A stretch of 64,000 nt of DNA from Membranipora membranacea (lineage: Eukaryota > Bryozoa > Gymnolaemata > Cheilostomatida > Membraniporidae), in NCBI GenBank assembly GCA_914767715.1, contig OU612075.1, positions 22,258,001 through 22,322,000 of the forward strand. The letters are read 5' to 3'. The notes under the pieces were generated by a model. That model had not been told where the DNA came from. It made no database searches and saw only the letters and a list, made by a program, of their open reading frames with translations. Position numbers and translations under genes: made by a program. This document shows, in pieces, positions 1 through 12,400 of this stretch. Positions within the stretch are counted from its first letter, which is position 1. Every line of letters begins with the position of its first letter.

Positions 1-780
1 CAGAAATAGTAAAACCACAATCACTATAGTACCGGACACACTGTTTGCAGATCGAATCTGTGATAAGAGTGTCCCTGCACCATAGCATTTCGATTAATCC
101 AAATGTGCTCGAGTTCCCAGCCATCCAGTTCGGGTGGGGTGACTTTTTAGTTTGAGAACTCAAGCACATTTGAATTAATTCAGTCGCTACACTGCAAAGA
201 TAACCAACCTGAATCGATTGGTGCACATGCGCAAAGTGGTACCAGGTTTAATCAAGGCTTTATCTGATGATGTATGAGTATCTTAAATTATATCGAATAA
301 TACCGGATAACGTTCAATCTTAGGCAGTTCTGCCTTGGGCTCGGATGTGTTAAATTCTGTTATCATTATTCTCTGAGGATTGTATTTTGCACGTTACTTT
401 TCATTGCAAAATTTAGTGAAATGGCTCGCTTTTCAATTAGAAATTGAACACACCTGACTGACACAACAAAATCAGATAATTACTGAATTATTTTCAAAAA
501 AACAAAGCAACCCAAACGTTCATCTGATTTGTAGATACAACTTCCCTGTTAAATGCGGAGAAACAGATAAAGATGCCAATCTCAAAAGGTTTTTATTGCT
601 TAGACCTCTTTGTTCTACAGTATCACTTCCACAAATCAGGACATGTCGCGAGGAATCTGATTACGACTTGTGGTAGAGTTTACTCAATGAACTTCCTCTC
701 ATTGGTTTGCTGGTCACCAAGCATGCCTCATAATATTAAACATTACAAACATTACATGATGTTTATGATGGGATGATTAC
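1..780. other. Left edge, no supported gene
   Basis: This stretch lies downstream of the last visible exon of the minus-strand carbonic anhydrase-related gene. Its missing final coding exon (about 20 residues in vertebrate CA10) should lie here or beyond the window. I see no exon I can defend. A weak candidate at 288-356 minus is recorded under rejected items. The open frame at 573-776 plus has no recognisable content. Confidence 0.5.
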
Positions 781-3700
781 CTGTAGAGGGAAGTTAATAT
801 TAGTCCTGACGGGTCGCCTGTTGACACTCTGTACCGGTCTGTTGTTATTCTCTAGAGGTGATTTAACTATAGAGCCTGAGTCTGTACTCACAGTCTGACG
901 TAACAGACTCATCTGTAATAATAACACATACATCAAATATCAAACATTTTTTCTATTTGTCCGATACGTTCTTATATTATGTGTATAGTCTTCTCAATGA
1001 ATGTTTTGAACGGTTTTCGATGATAAAGTCCCCACCGTCATCATCTTGCATGTTATGACAAACTTGATGAGATACAGGTGTTCCTTCATCTGTTTCAATG
1101 TGTCAAACCATGTCCTAAGGTTTTTGGAACAAAACTTCTTGGTGGTTACATATGATTGGTCAGTGAGTAGTCAACTCAACAGCTTAGCCTTAACACAAGC
1201 TGATAAAAATATACTATGGACACCCTAGCTCTGCCCAATTCATGACTTATCAGCCTTTAAGTCTCACTCACTCCCGCTATTCTAATTTTGTCACAGTAAT
1301 ATTGAGGAGTTGCACCCACCTGTTCCCCTGACATGGACACAGGTTTGATCCACCTACCTGTTCCCCTGACATATACACTGGTTTGTTCATTATGATCCAT
1401 GTGACTGTCTCGTAACAGCCAGGCTTAGTCAGCGATCCCTCATATGTCATATAGTTCAGAGTATCAGGCAGCAGGTTATGTACTGAGAACTTAGTCAGCG
1501 CTCTCTCTCCTCCTAAAAGTGGGTAATAATTTAATTAATTTTAGTTTTTTAATTAAAATTTAATTTAATTTTAACTTCATTTTGTGCATGACCCCATCTA
1601 TCCTTTAAAATATCTATCCAATAAAAGTATATATATATATATATATTAGTAGTTGTTAATAGATTATATATGATAAAATAACGCAAGAAATAATCATGAT
1701 TGTTCAAGTTTCATTCGATAATTTAATTAATCATCAAACATTATTTCTTTATTTATTGTTGCCATGTTTGCACAGACAGCTAAATGTCGTACCCGGAACT
1801 ATTACGATGGATTAGCGTTGCGACTGCTGTGGCATCATGGCGAGACAACTCTTGTGTTCAATAGACATTGCAATAACACATACCTTTCTTTATACGACAA
1901 TATGGCAGCAAGATTACACATAATTAAGCAATTTCCCAAGAGATTGCAATGCAACTGAATAGTCCTAATATTGATGATATGAGATATGATGAATATTCAA
2001 ACCACATCTCATCTGACCCATACTGGGACAACTCCTGATACTGGGACAACTCCTGAGCGAGTCAGTCATTTTCACAATTATACCTAACAGAGTCTAAGCG
2101 GGAAAGGTGGGATATACCACCCTCCCTGGTCTAGGTATCTTACAACATCTCAGCTTTCCAGCAAACTGTAAGAGTCATCTGTCCACCATATATTTGGTCT
2201 TTATGAAAAAATGCTGACATTTGTAATGATATCGAATAGGCGATGATCTATATTATAGATATAGGCAATAATTATAATATAAGATAAGTCGCTAACTATC
2301 ATATAACTAAATATAAGAAAATATAATCTAAGATAATATAAGATAGGTGGCTAACCCCTATACTGTACAGAGGACGTATCACTGAGTATCTCCTCCATAG
2401 CGTTAGATATCGAGTCATTCACAGACACCATAAGAGAGATGGCAGCTAAACCGCTAGTCTTCTCCTCGGCATCAGAATAGTTAGAATACAGATCCGTATT
2501 ATAAGCATACATCTGTATCTGCAACATAATGTTAAGGCGCATTACATTTACGATGGCTAAAGTTATAAAAGGGATTTAATGTAAAAAGCTGGCTTAAAAT
2601 ATTGCCATAGCCCTGATATGAGTCCTTTATATTCATGTGTTGTTGCAAAACATCCAAATATTAAATAGAGAGAAGAAATTTCAATTCACAAGTCATGAAC
2701 ATAAACAGTCTGCCAGCGCAGAGGGAAGGGGGAGAGGTTTGCTGGTTAGGTTTCCGGAATTTTCGATGAAAGATTATGAAACATTACACCAACAGTAGAA
2801 ATAACAAGGCTTGAAAAAATCATTTCTAAAACAATGGGTTTGTGACTTCCAGAGTTATTTTCCTTTTACATCGTTAAAGGTTTATCTAAAATAAATATTT
2901 ACCTCAGCGGGGAATGTTTTGCTATCTCTCCTATATTTACCTCGGCGGGGAATGTTTTGCTATCTATCCTACATTTACCTCGGCGGGGAATGTTTTGCTA
3001 TCTATCCTACATTTACCTCGGCGGGGAATGTTTTGCTATCTATCCTACATTTACCTCGGCGGGGAATGTTTTGCTATCTATCCTACATTTACCTCGGCGG
3101 GGAATGTTTTGCTATCTATCCTACATTTACCTCGGCGGGGAATGTTTTGCTATCTCTCCTATATTTACCTCGGCGGGGAATGTTTTGCTATCTATCCTAC
3201 ATTTACCTCGGCGGGGAATGTTTTGCTATCTATCCTATACTTACCTCAGCGGGGAATGTTTTGCTATCTATCCTATGCTCACTTCCCTTCCTGTCTGATT
3301 CTCCGAAGTGTATAATTATCCTATCCACCCTGTACTTATAGCTTAGCGGACCCTCAGAGAGGATAATAGAGTGATCTCCTGTCCTACTCGATAGTATCAC
3401 CGTCAGATCATGTCCTGTGTTCATCAGCTTACCCGCTACCTGATTTACACAATATAACGAGATAGGAGTTGCCCTATTACTGCCTATCCCTATGACGCTC
3501 AGACTTCCCAAATCTGTCTGGCCAAGGAGTAAAAGTGAGTGAGTGAGATCTAGTAGAGCTAAAGTGATTGGCCAATTCTCATTATGACATCATATGGCGG
3601 CAAAATTATACTGCGCCTGTTTATATGTTATAAGGAGTTGTGCCCACTGCTTAGTTGCATCTCCTATCTTTTACTCTTTGACTAAACTATTCAACTCTGG

Positions 3701-5988
3701 GAATTTATGCCTTTTCAAATCGTGACGATTGAGCGCATGTTTCATCATATGCTCCCTTCATGTTTACCATACTATATGGATGTTTGTTGTCAACATTATG
3801 CGAATATTTATTATGTCCGTCATTTATTTTGTTACTGGACTCTGATAAACAATTTATTTCCTTTTCTGCAGCAGGAATTTTAATAACTGAATTTCATAGA
3901 CACAACAGCTGAAATCTCAACCTATTGCAGATAATTGATAAAATAATGCACAATGATGAGTAAAAACTTCCTTGCTTTGGTTGTCAAACATTCACATAAA
4001 ACAGTTACACAGTGATAGCGTTACCTTATGTTTACTGAGTGATATGTGCTTAAGATTGGGATCATACAGTAGGTCACTAGGGGCGATATCTATCGGTGAT
4101 TGTCTCCTCCCGGTTCCACATCTAGAGTATTTAGGGTTGAAAGATCCCCAGGATGAAGGCCCTACAGGTAGCAAAATATCATCAGTATTATTTAGATTGT
4201 ATGAAGTTCACAGAATGAATGAATCTCAACTTTTATCGATAAGTAACATATGAATATGAAGATAATTTGCTTACAGAATCAGAAGTCAGGTTATAAAGTT
4301 GTGAGCGAAGTATTCATGTAAGTTCATCAAAATTCACACTCATGAATCACAACTCAGGTAAAAATATAAAATAATTATCGATCTAACACTTTGACTGTCA
4401 ACATTAACCATCAGAAATGAAATCACCCTAAGGCAGAAATTTATTTGAAATTTTAATCCTATTAAACATATTGATGAATAATAATTGACAGTTTGATTTA
4501 CGATCATGTCAGTGGATTGACTGGTAATGTGCTCTATTTACAATGATTGACAGCTGGGGTTCAGTGTGTCGGAGTTTTGTAGTGTGACTGAGATGGTAGA
4601 GGTGGAAAATTGACCTACGACAGCAGCAGGTTGGCGAAAGAGGATGTATAATTTGTACGAAGTCCAAAGCAAACCCTACAGAGTGTAAGGGGTGATGTAC
4701 CCCCCCCCTCCACACGGAGAGTGTGATTCCGGCTAAAAGAGAGTGTATGTGACATGTGGCTATGTTTGAGCAGCGACCACTCAAGTATAACATTCATCAT
4801 CACTACAGTATTGTGTATAACAGGAAATTAACCCATTCAAGGGCTCTTCAACTAATTGCTATTCTCTCTCGTCAACTATACTATTGTGTAGTTACGTAAA
4901 ATGAAAAGATGAAGCTGTTGCAGAGGCAGCTGAGTTGATATTTTTAAATTGGTGCAACATATAAACTTGTGAAACTGCAAATATCGTCATTACTTGACAT
5001 TGAAAATTTGGCTTTGGGCTAATCATGTACTGTTCATGTTACTCCTGAATAAAACACCGTTTCAATAACTTGAACAGTATTTGCTTGTTTTGTATGTTTA
5101 TAGAGGCTATTAATTCTATGGCTATTATTATCATTTATACATGAGGGCTGCTGCCATGAATTGTAAAGACAGCAGATTAAGTTACCTGATACTCCAGGCT
5201 GATAACTCCACCACAGGTCCCAGTAATCACCATCCTGACTCAGCACAACGCCAAACAAACATCCTGAGAAATATACAAGAAAAAAACATATATTTACTCC
5301 AAATACTAACTGCTGACATATATCAATTAGAGTAGGTGACAGGCTGTAATTCATCGTAATGTTGAACCGATTGTCTAAAGTGTATAATAACGGAGCGCAC
5401 ATAGTTGATCCAGTTTTCCTGCATTCGGAGTTATTCCCCTGCACTGATAAGCCGCAGAGAAAATGTGACCAAGATATAATAACCGAACTGTGTGAATTCC
5501 CAGACAAAGGGTGCAGTTCCAAGTGCAGACAAACTGGATTGGACTTGATCTATATACGAACAATGTCATTTTTGCCAGACTACATGCATTTGGTTTATCC
5601 AAGGAGTTAAAGACTTTAACTCCTTGGTTTATCTCGCAATACAACTGCCATTAAGTCCTAGCATCAACATTTCTAGAATTCCATTTAGCCGCAGCTAGAA
5701 GCTGTAGTCCCAACTTTTGCTGCATGCTTTGCATACTGCTTCTGAATTTGGGCACCTTGTTTTATAAAAAAAAAAAAATAATCTACTCCCAAAACACATT
5801 ATTGCAATACAGTTAGCAGTATCATACAAGTCCAGTAATGTCATCCACCCGACCCCTAACATGTCCTCAGATATAAGTATAGAGTAAATACCTACAGTTC
5901 AGGTTATATATCAGTCTACATGACCTGCAGGTTATATCTCAGTCTACTTACCTGCCGTAAGAACAGCCGAGATCACCGAGGAGTACAT
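781..5988 (-). CDS. CA10-like: Carbonic anhydrase-related protein X/XI-like (secreted, predicted acatalytic), 3' end missing
   Basis: Exons on the minus strand in transcript order: 5988-5952, 5263-5186, 4161-4025, 3439-3245, 2518-2356, 1512-1358, 912-781. All have AG/GT borders and compatible phases and give 299 residues. Exon 1 plus the start of exon 2 encode a signal peptide (MYSSVISAVLTAGCLFGVVL). Then come WDLWWSYQPG, GRRQSPIDI, GPLSYKYRVDRIIIHFG, GSEHRIDSK, YETVTWIIMNKPVY and NNRPVQSVNRRPVRTNINF, which follow the order of vertebrate CA10/CA11. Of the three zinc-ligand histidines of active enzymes (94, 96, 119 in CA2 numbering), the first is Ile126 and the third Gln151; only His128 remains. 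CA10 also lacks the first and third, so this is most likely a non-catalytic secreted protein; vertebrate CA10/11 are neurexin ligands. The last exon (about 20 aa) was not found. The exon 5 donor is the weak G|GTTAGC, chosen because only that phase keeps exon 6 open. Tandem repeats overlap the donors of exons 4 and 6. Confidence 0.92.
1320..1395. repeat. 38-bp tandem duplication containing the exon 6 donor of the CARP gene
   Basis: The segment CTGTTCCCCTGACAT begins at 1358 (end of exon 6 and its donor, read on the minus strand as GAACAG|GTAGGT) and again at 1320 (GAACAG|GTGGGT). The spacing is 38 bp. The second copy lies in the intron and is diverged (GGACACAGG against TATACACTGG). Confidence 0.8.
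2901..3280. repeat. 10 x 38-bp minisatellite carrying the exon 4 3' end and 5' splice site of the CARP gene
   Basis: Units start at 2901, 2939, 2977, 3015, 3053, 3091, 3129, 3167, 3205 and 3243, exactly 38 bp apart and nearly identical. On the minus strand each encodes the exon end RIDSKTFPAE and then GAG|GTAAAT. The copy at 3243 is the genuine exon 4 border (3245/3244) and has the better donor GAG|GTAAGT. The other nine lie in the intron. Because 38 is not a multiple of three, use of a downstream copy would shift the frame unless three units were added. Three long plus-strand frames here are repeat artefacts. Confidence 0.93.
5599..5627. repeat. Near-perfect short palindrome
   Basis: CCAAGGAGTTAAAG at 5599-5612 is followed, after one base, by its exact reverse complement at 5614-5627. 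It lies in intron 1 of the CARP gene. No function is apparent. Confidence 0.75.
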
Positions 5989-6428
5989 GTCTATCTGTGA
6001 TACAGTGCTGTTCTCATACCTGGTGCAGACACCGATTGTAGTAAAGTTTCTGTCTCACACCCACTGACCATTATGAACACCATGTTCGCTGCTATAGCCT
6101 TCTAATGGACAGGAAAAAGGCACCACCCCCAATATCTTAACTATATGAGGGAGACTCGGAATCCACCCATGCTATGTAGTACTTGAGCTTAGGACCTAAG
6201 GCTATTATTGATTTTTGCCCCTTGACTTAGATTATTAATTGTTTGCTGAATTCATATTGCTATTTGGTTTGGCTTTGAACAGGGTGCACAATATCCGAGA
6301 GCGGTGATATTGTGATACGACCGTCCAAAGCTAGCAGAGCTGATAAATCACATTACAGAATATCAATGGCCCCTCCAGCTTCATGATATCAGAGGAATTA
6401 ACGACAATAAGTGAATTATAGTCTCACT

Positions 6429-9400
6429 TTATAGGATCAGCAGCAGCATGACACAACGCTGTCAGAGAACAAAAAGAAAATAATAGTGACACATCCACAA
6501 CGCAACTAAAAACACTTCCTCCAGCCATACAGATGTGATAAAACATCCAAAAACTCTAACTTCAACTATCATCAAATTAAAGCCATGACAATAATTTCAC
6601 AGTCCTCCATTTTCTTCTGGATAAAATCATCGAAATAAACCCCTGGTGACATGGTACGACAGGTGCCCCTACCCTCAGTATATAGGGAGACAGTCGGTGT
6701 GTCTTATTTATCTGTTACAGATGAAGGAGTACGATTATATTGGATTACTGATGTTAGCCCACTTGTTCAGAGCACAGTTTAATTACTCAGTTATTGACAC
6801 TTGTATAAACTAATGACCTTCATCAGATTGTATTTTAAGAGAATCTATATATTCACTGAGTCAAATTTCATCAGTTTAAAAAGAGAGAAAAAGAGGAATA
6901 GACAGCAGCAGTATAACAGTGAGACCAGAATCCATACATTATATAAAACTGCTCTATTAAAGCAAACAGAAGAATAACATGTAGAGCTAACAAAGTGACA
7001 GACACGTTACGCTATATTGCACATTGTCAGCCGGTGTGTAGATCAAGTTTACCTTTAATTAGTCGTTTATAGAGAGAGAGAAAGATCAGAAAAAGGAATA
7101 AATAAATTACTTGAACAAACAGAAAATACATTAGCCATGCCGATATTTATACATCAATTACTTGTATGTAAATAGTAGATGGATGTGATTGGGATGAGAT
7201 GGCTTGTTTACATACTCATGTTTACTTACTCTTGTTTACTTACTCGATAACACCAGTGTAACCTATAAATATATAAATAAGTTAGATCAACAGCAAGCAA
7301 AATCTGGGCCAAAAAATATCACGGTATCGCTGTAACTGCCCCTAGATCTAGTCTAGTGAATTATGTTGTCCTGAAAATTGCACACCGATATGACATCAAT
7401 ATGAGGCTGGTAAGAAGAATTGTAGGTGGCCATATCTTACTCACAGTCAATTTGAACCACACAGGCTGTGGCGTATTTTCTGTGACTAGAGAAGGATACC
7501 TGGCTGTTAATTAGTGGCATGTAACATCTAAGTTCTCTTTCATTTCTAAAGTCATGGGGGGATCACGTTCGGATGGCAGATAGGCTAGTGCTGACAGCTG
7601 CAGGTATACATATATAATAATGTATAAATATTTATACATATAATGATTACCTGTTCCATAGTAGGGCAGCCTATTATCTGCCTCTCTTCCTGATTATATA
7701 CAGAGTTAACTAAATCTAATACAGTCTGATAATCTCTCTGTACTCGAGACTACAACGCATACAAAAAAACAAGAATAATAATAATAAACTAACCTATTCA
7801 TGTCTGAAAACAAGATACACAGCAAGTAGATATCTGCCAAAATAATTATTAGCAACCAACAATTTTCCGTCATTTTGGAAAGAAATCGAAATTTAGCTCG
7901 ATATTACCATGAGCAGTGCGAGATCTTTATTATTATACAGGGACAACTTTTAGCAGGATAATAAGAATGAATTCCTGAGTAATAAATGAATGAATAACTC
8001 CTGATTCAGTTTTATTTATTTGAAAATCTAGTTCAGAAATAAAATAGAACAAAATATACCTTGATGGGTTTGAAGAGGATAGCCTCAGTTTCTCTATTAG
8101 CCAGATAGAGTGACATGCTCTGGTATATGAGACCAGCCTTAGATTTGAGTATTCTGTAAGACTCTGAGGTTAACTCCCTCACAGCTTCAGGTTTAGCGAA
8201 TGGTTGACTTGTGAGCTGAGAGGCTCCTCCGCTGCTCTCTCCTAACTTCTTCATAACCTCCACCTGATCATATAAAACCGTAAGTTTTACCATTTCAAAG
8301 TTAGGCTGTTATTATCGTCACACTTATCTGAATATGTGACATATGAATAAAATTGTCCAGTTTATATCCAGGAAAGTGTAAATGAAGAAGCAGCTGTATA
8401 TATTTTTGTTATAACCTTTTCTGATATAGTAACAAGTAAATTGTTCAGTTGATAACAGAGAGAGAAAGGGAGGCAGGATATGGTCACCTTGTTGATGAAG
8501 TCTTGTATTTTAGCCAGCAGCTGAGAGCTAACTTTATCTATAAACTCGGCGCACGAGATTTTGAGCTGCTGGTCGACTTCCTGTTTAGAATCTAGAGAAT
8601 GTTCGACAGCCTGAGGTGTTCCCTGTAGATAAATAATCAGAGTCTGAGTAACAAAGTGTTATCTGCAGATGACTTATCACAACCAGGACAACAAATCGTA
8701 AAACAAGCACCTTGAGTTCTTTGGCACCTGGATATAAATAATACAATGCAGGCTAGCAAGAGGAGAAAATCCTCCTTATTACCTGCCGATGGCGGGTGTA
8801 CAATATACACCAGACTTAAACTGTAACCATTCAACTTCAGTGTGGATGATGGCAAAGGCTTCTCTTATTCCATAACCATATATATGTACCAGTACAGGAT
8901 GGGGAGGACTATTATAACTTACATCAAACAGGAATTTGAGCAGAGAGTTGTTAGAGTTAAACTTGAACAGATCTGAGCTACTCTTCACTAATCCCAGAGC
9001 AGCATCTACAAGAAAACAGACACAACAAATATTAATGCAGTACCTTAACATTAAACAAAGAACTGTTAATCACCTTAATCATAACAGATCACACACAAAA
9101 AACGTAACTAAAACACATTTTGACGGAGTACCTTAACATTAAATAAAGAACTGTTATGACTTAAAACTCTTAGCCTTGTTTAGATTATTGGCTGAAATCA
9201 TTCATAGTAGCTAGAAAAGGCCTTTTTAATTATATTGCTGCTTCCCACATCTTTGCATGCACAATCACAACAACAACAAGTAGCCTTAATTTGACATAAC
9301 ATATCACACAAAAAACAGCGAAGACATAAAACCTTAAACCCAGCTTAAATAACCCACTGAACCAGTTCCAGCAAAACTATTGTCCTAGCTATGATTCAAT

Positions 9401-12400
9401 GGGTGCCCAACACCTGTACCCTCCCCAGTTCTGAGCGCTTTAGTTAAACGTGCGGAGCAAACCTCTGAATCTCATGCTGACTGATGCTAAATTAAGAATT
9501 GCGGCATCAAGTCTACGTAACATAGTATTTGATCAATTTTAGTGCATATGAGAAGTGAACACATCCGGATGATAACAAAGCTCACCCTGTGTAAATTCAG
9601 AGAAAAAATTGTAACCACACCGATCACATCAGGCATCATCCTGTAAATATTTATGTACCTTTAATATGAGAGAATTCTAGCTGAGTTTCTGTGACAGAGA
9701 AGGGAGCCTGGAAGGGGCTGATCTGCTCCCTGATAATCAGTAGATGTTTGATGTAGAAGAGTTGTCCGTCCATCACAGTTCTCTTACTAGATATAAGAGT
9801 TTTAGCGTGCTGTAGAGACTTAATACACAACGTCAGAGCCTCCTGGGATAGCCCCTGGAATGTGGTGCTCTGTAAGAAATAATAATTTGAGCAAATAGAA
9901 ATTTGAAACCTGAGAGATGATCAGCCAAAATAAAAAGTTGTGCTCTCATTGACGTCGGGCAGATATTTACAAATAAGTTCGTGTAACCAATTGTACCCAC
10001 AACATTCTAGTTTTATTGCATGAGTGAATGAGTTTGTTGCTAAAATGAATAGGATATGCATCGACATACATTGAACAAACTTACATCACACAGCATACAT
10101 ACTTACACACTAAGTGAACATACTTACATCGATACACCTGGAGAGTTTACTTAGACAGACGACAGTCTTACGTACAGTAGGATACCACATTCCATGTAGA
10201 TCAGCCGGTGACATCGGCATAGAGCTACAACAACACAAGTATCATATATATATATAGATGTCAACATCACACAAGTATCCTCTATATATACATGTCAATA
10301 TCGACATAGAGCTAAAACAACAACACAAGTATCATAAATATATATACATGTCAACATCACACAAGTATCCTCTATATATACATGTCAATATCGGCATAGA
10401 GCTAAAACAACAACACAAGTATTATCTATATATACAATGTACAGCATTACCATATATGTATATATATACATGGCATAGGTACATACACCAGCTGGATATA
10501 TCATAACTAAACTATAGCAATAGGAATATATTACACACAGAGCTCCATCAGTGATAATGTGGGCAGAATCAGAGTTTGTTTGTAATGTAAGAATGTCAGG
10601 CTAGCCATTCATTAAAAATTACATAGTTACAAACAAAACTGTCTATCTATAGTATAGTAGAGATCCCACATGGATATACTTCATAATATTTGTGAGCACA
10701 AGAAATAGATCACAGTACAGGTAATATACAAGCTGCATGTCTATTAACCACCAACAACTTCAATTGTCTCCGGGTCTTACTAATTACATAGTTGAGGTTA
10801 CCATACACAGATAGTAGAACTCACTCTCAGTAGTAGTACACATATAACCTACCTGTTAGCAGACACAGAGAGGCTGTTAGAGGTGTGGGTAGCACCTCCG
10901 TTAATGCTGGTAGTACTAGTAGTAGCTCCATTAATAGGAGATCCTGAGACGGCCCCACTGACTATAGCTTCTACTTCCTGACTCTCTAGTGAAGCTGTAG
11001 AGGAGTTCATAGAGGAGGTACTTCTCTGTGTGGAGAGGAGACGACTTCCTGGTGACTGCCTCATACTCTCAGCTATACTCTAGCATACAAATATAACAGT
11101 GCAGGATATATCAGGTTTGCACTGGTGACTATTATATACATAATATTATCTTATACTGAAAGATGTGATCGCTATTCCATCTCCACTTTTTGCATTGTAA
11201 AAATCAGAGTTTGATTCCATATCAAAGAGACTCATCACCAGCAGATTTTATTAATCGCATAGCACATTATGATAAATCGATATATCGAACTAATGTCAAT
11301 CCATTCAAGATTTGATAACGATGAAATTTAGTACGCTCCTCTAGTGCTACACAGATGGATGGTGCACATGGAAATTCATGAAGTTTGTAGAATAGCGCAA
11401 GAGTAATTTCCTAAGCTATCTTTATCTCTACCATGAAAGCTATTATCACAACAACCAATACTTTCAAAAGACTGAAATAACTTTGCGTTGTGACAAGTCA
11501 TGTGATCTGCAGGGAGCCATCAAAACAAGCAAATGAACGAAATTGAGAGGAGCATTTTTTATCTGGCTATATCTCAAGGAGTTATGCGCATCCATCCTTA
11601 AAACTTAACAATATGGAATTTGAGACATTGATGGGTGTAATGTGAAAGTAAGAATGTGGTTGACCAATTAGCCCAGAAGTTATGAGTGAAAAACCATGCA
11701 GAGAAGCATGTGTGTACTACGGTAGTTGATCATTACAAAAAGTCAGAATAGAAGAAGTAGCATAATGACACAATATGAATATGATACCTGCAAACGAGAC
11801 TGTACTACCATGACGTAGTATATTTTACCTGCATCATCTGTAGTTTATCAGGGTAAGCGAGATCACCAGCTGCAGGTTTATAGTTGAGTATATCAGAGTT
11901 GATGTATATATAAGTTCTGTATACTAATCTCTCCTGTACATCCTGTAACATCTGAAGAGCTACTCTCTCAAACGCTCTCAGAGATCGAGGATTATTATAT
12001 ACATGATCCTCTAACATCTCTATCTATAGGACAAATCGTTACAGTGTTATCAGAGAATCGCGTAACGAATACAGCGCAAGAGAAAAACATTCAACATTGC
12101 AACCTGAACCTAGTTGAATTAAATTATTTCGCAACATAATGAGAGTACAGAATCAGAGAGAGGAAAAAGATTGGGCGAATTCCGCCAAAACCGCTTATGA
12201 GTAGTCTAGAACTCTTATAACCATGCGCACATCGTCCCCACGATGATTGTGTTTTTTGGAGAAATGCCACACTAATGGGTTAAAGGGTTAAAATCGCAAG
12301 TGTTGTCTCCGTCCGAGGACTGAGAAATATTAGTGCCTTATGGGCGCAGCTGCTACACATCAGAGTTTGTCTGTACACACAGACTAACACCCTATGATGA

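Noticed and set aside
288-356. Candidate last exon of the CARP gene (minus, about 22 residues including CLRLNVIRYY)
   Set aside because: Length and phase fit, but similarity to the CA10 C-terminus is too weak and the acceptor lacks a pyrimidine tract.
2362-2372. Alternative exon 5 donor CA|GTATAG in the CARP gene
   Set aside because: It looks stronger than G|GTTAGC, but its phase puts a stop into exon 6.
2901-3280. CRISPR-like array
   Set aside because: The units are contiguous with no variable spacers, no cas genes are present, and the context is animal introns.
2914-3341. Three overlapping plus-strand frames of 110-140 codons
   Set aside because: They are translations of the 38-bp minisatellite in all three frames. 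The coding sense here is the minus-strand CARP exon 4.
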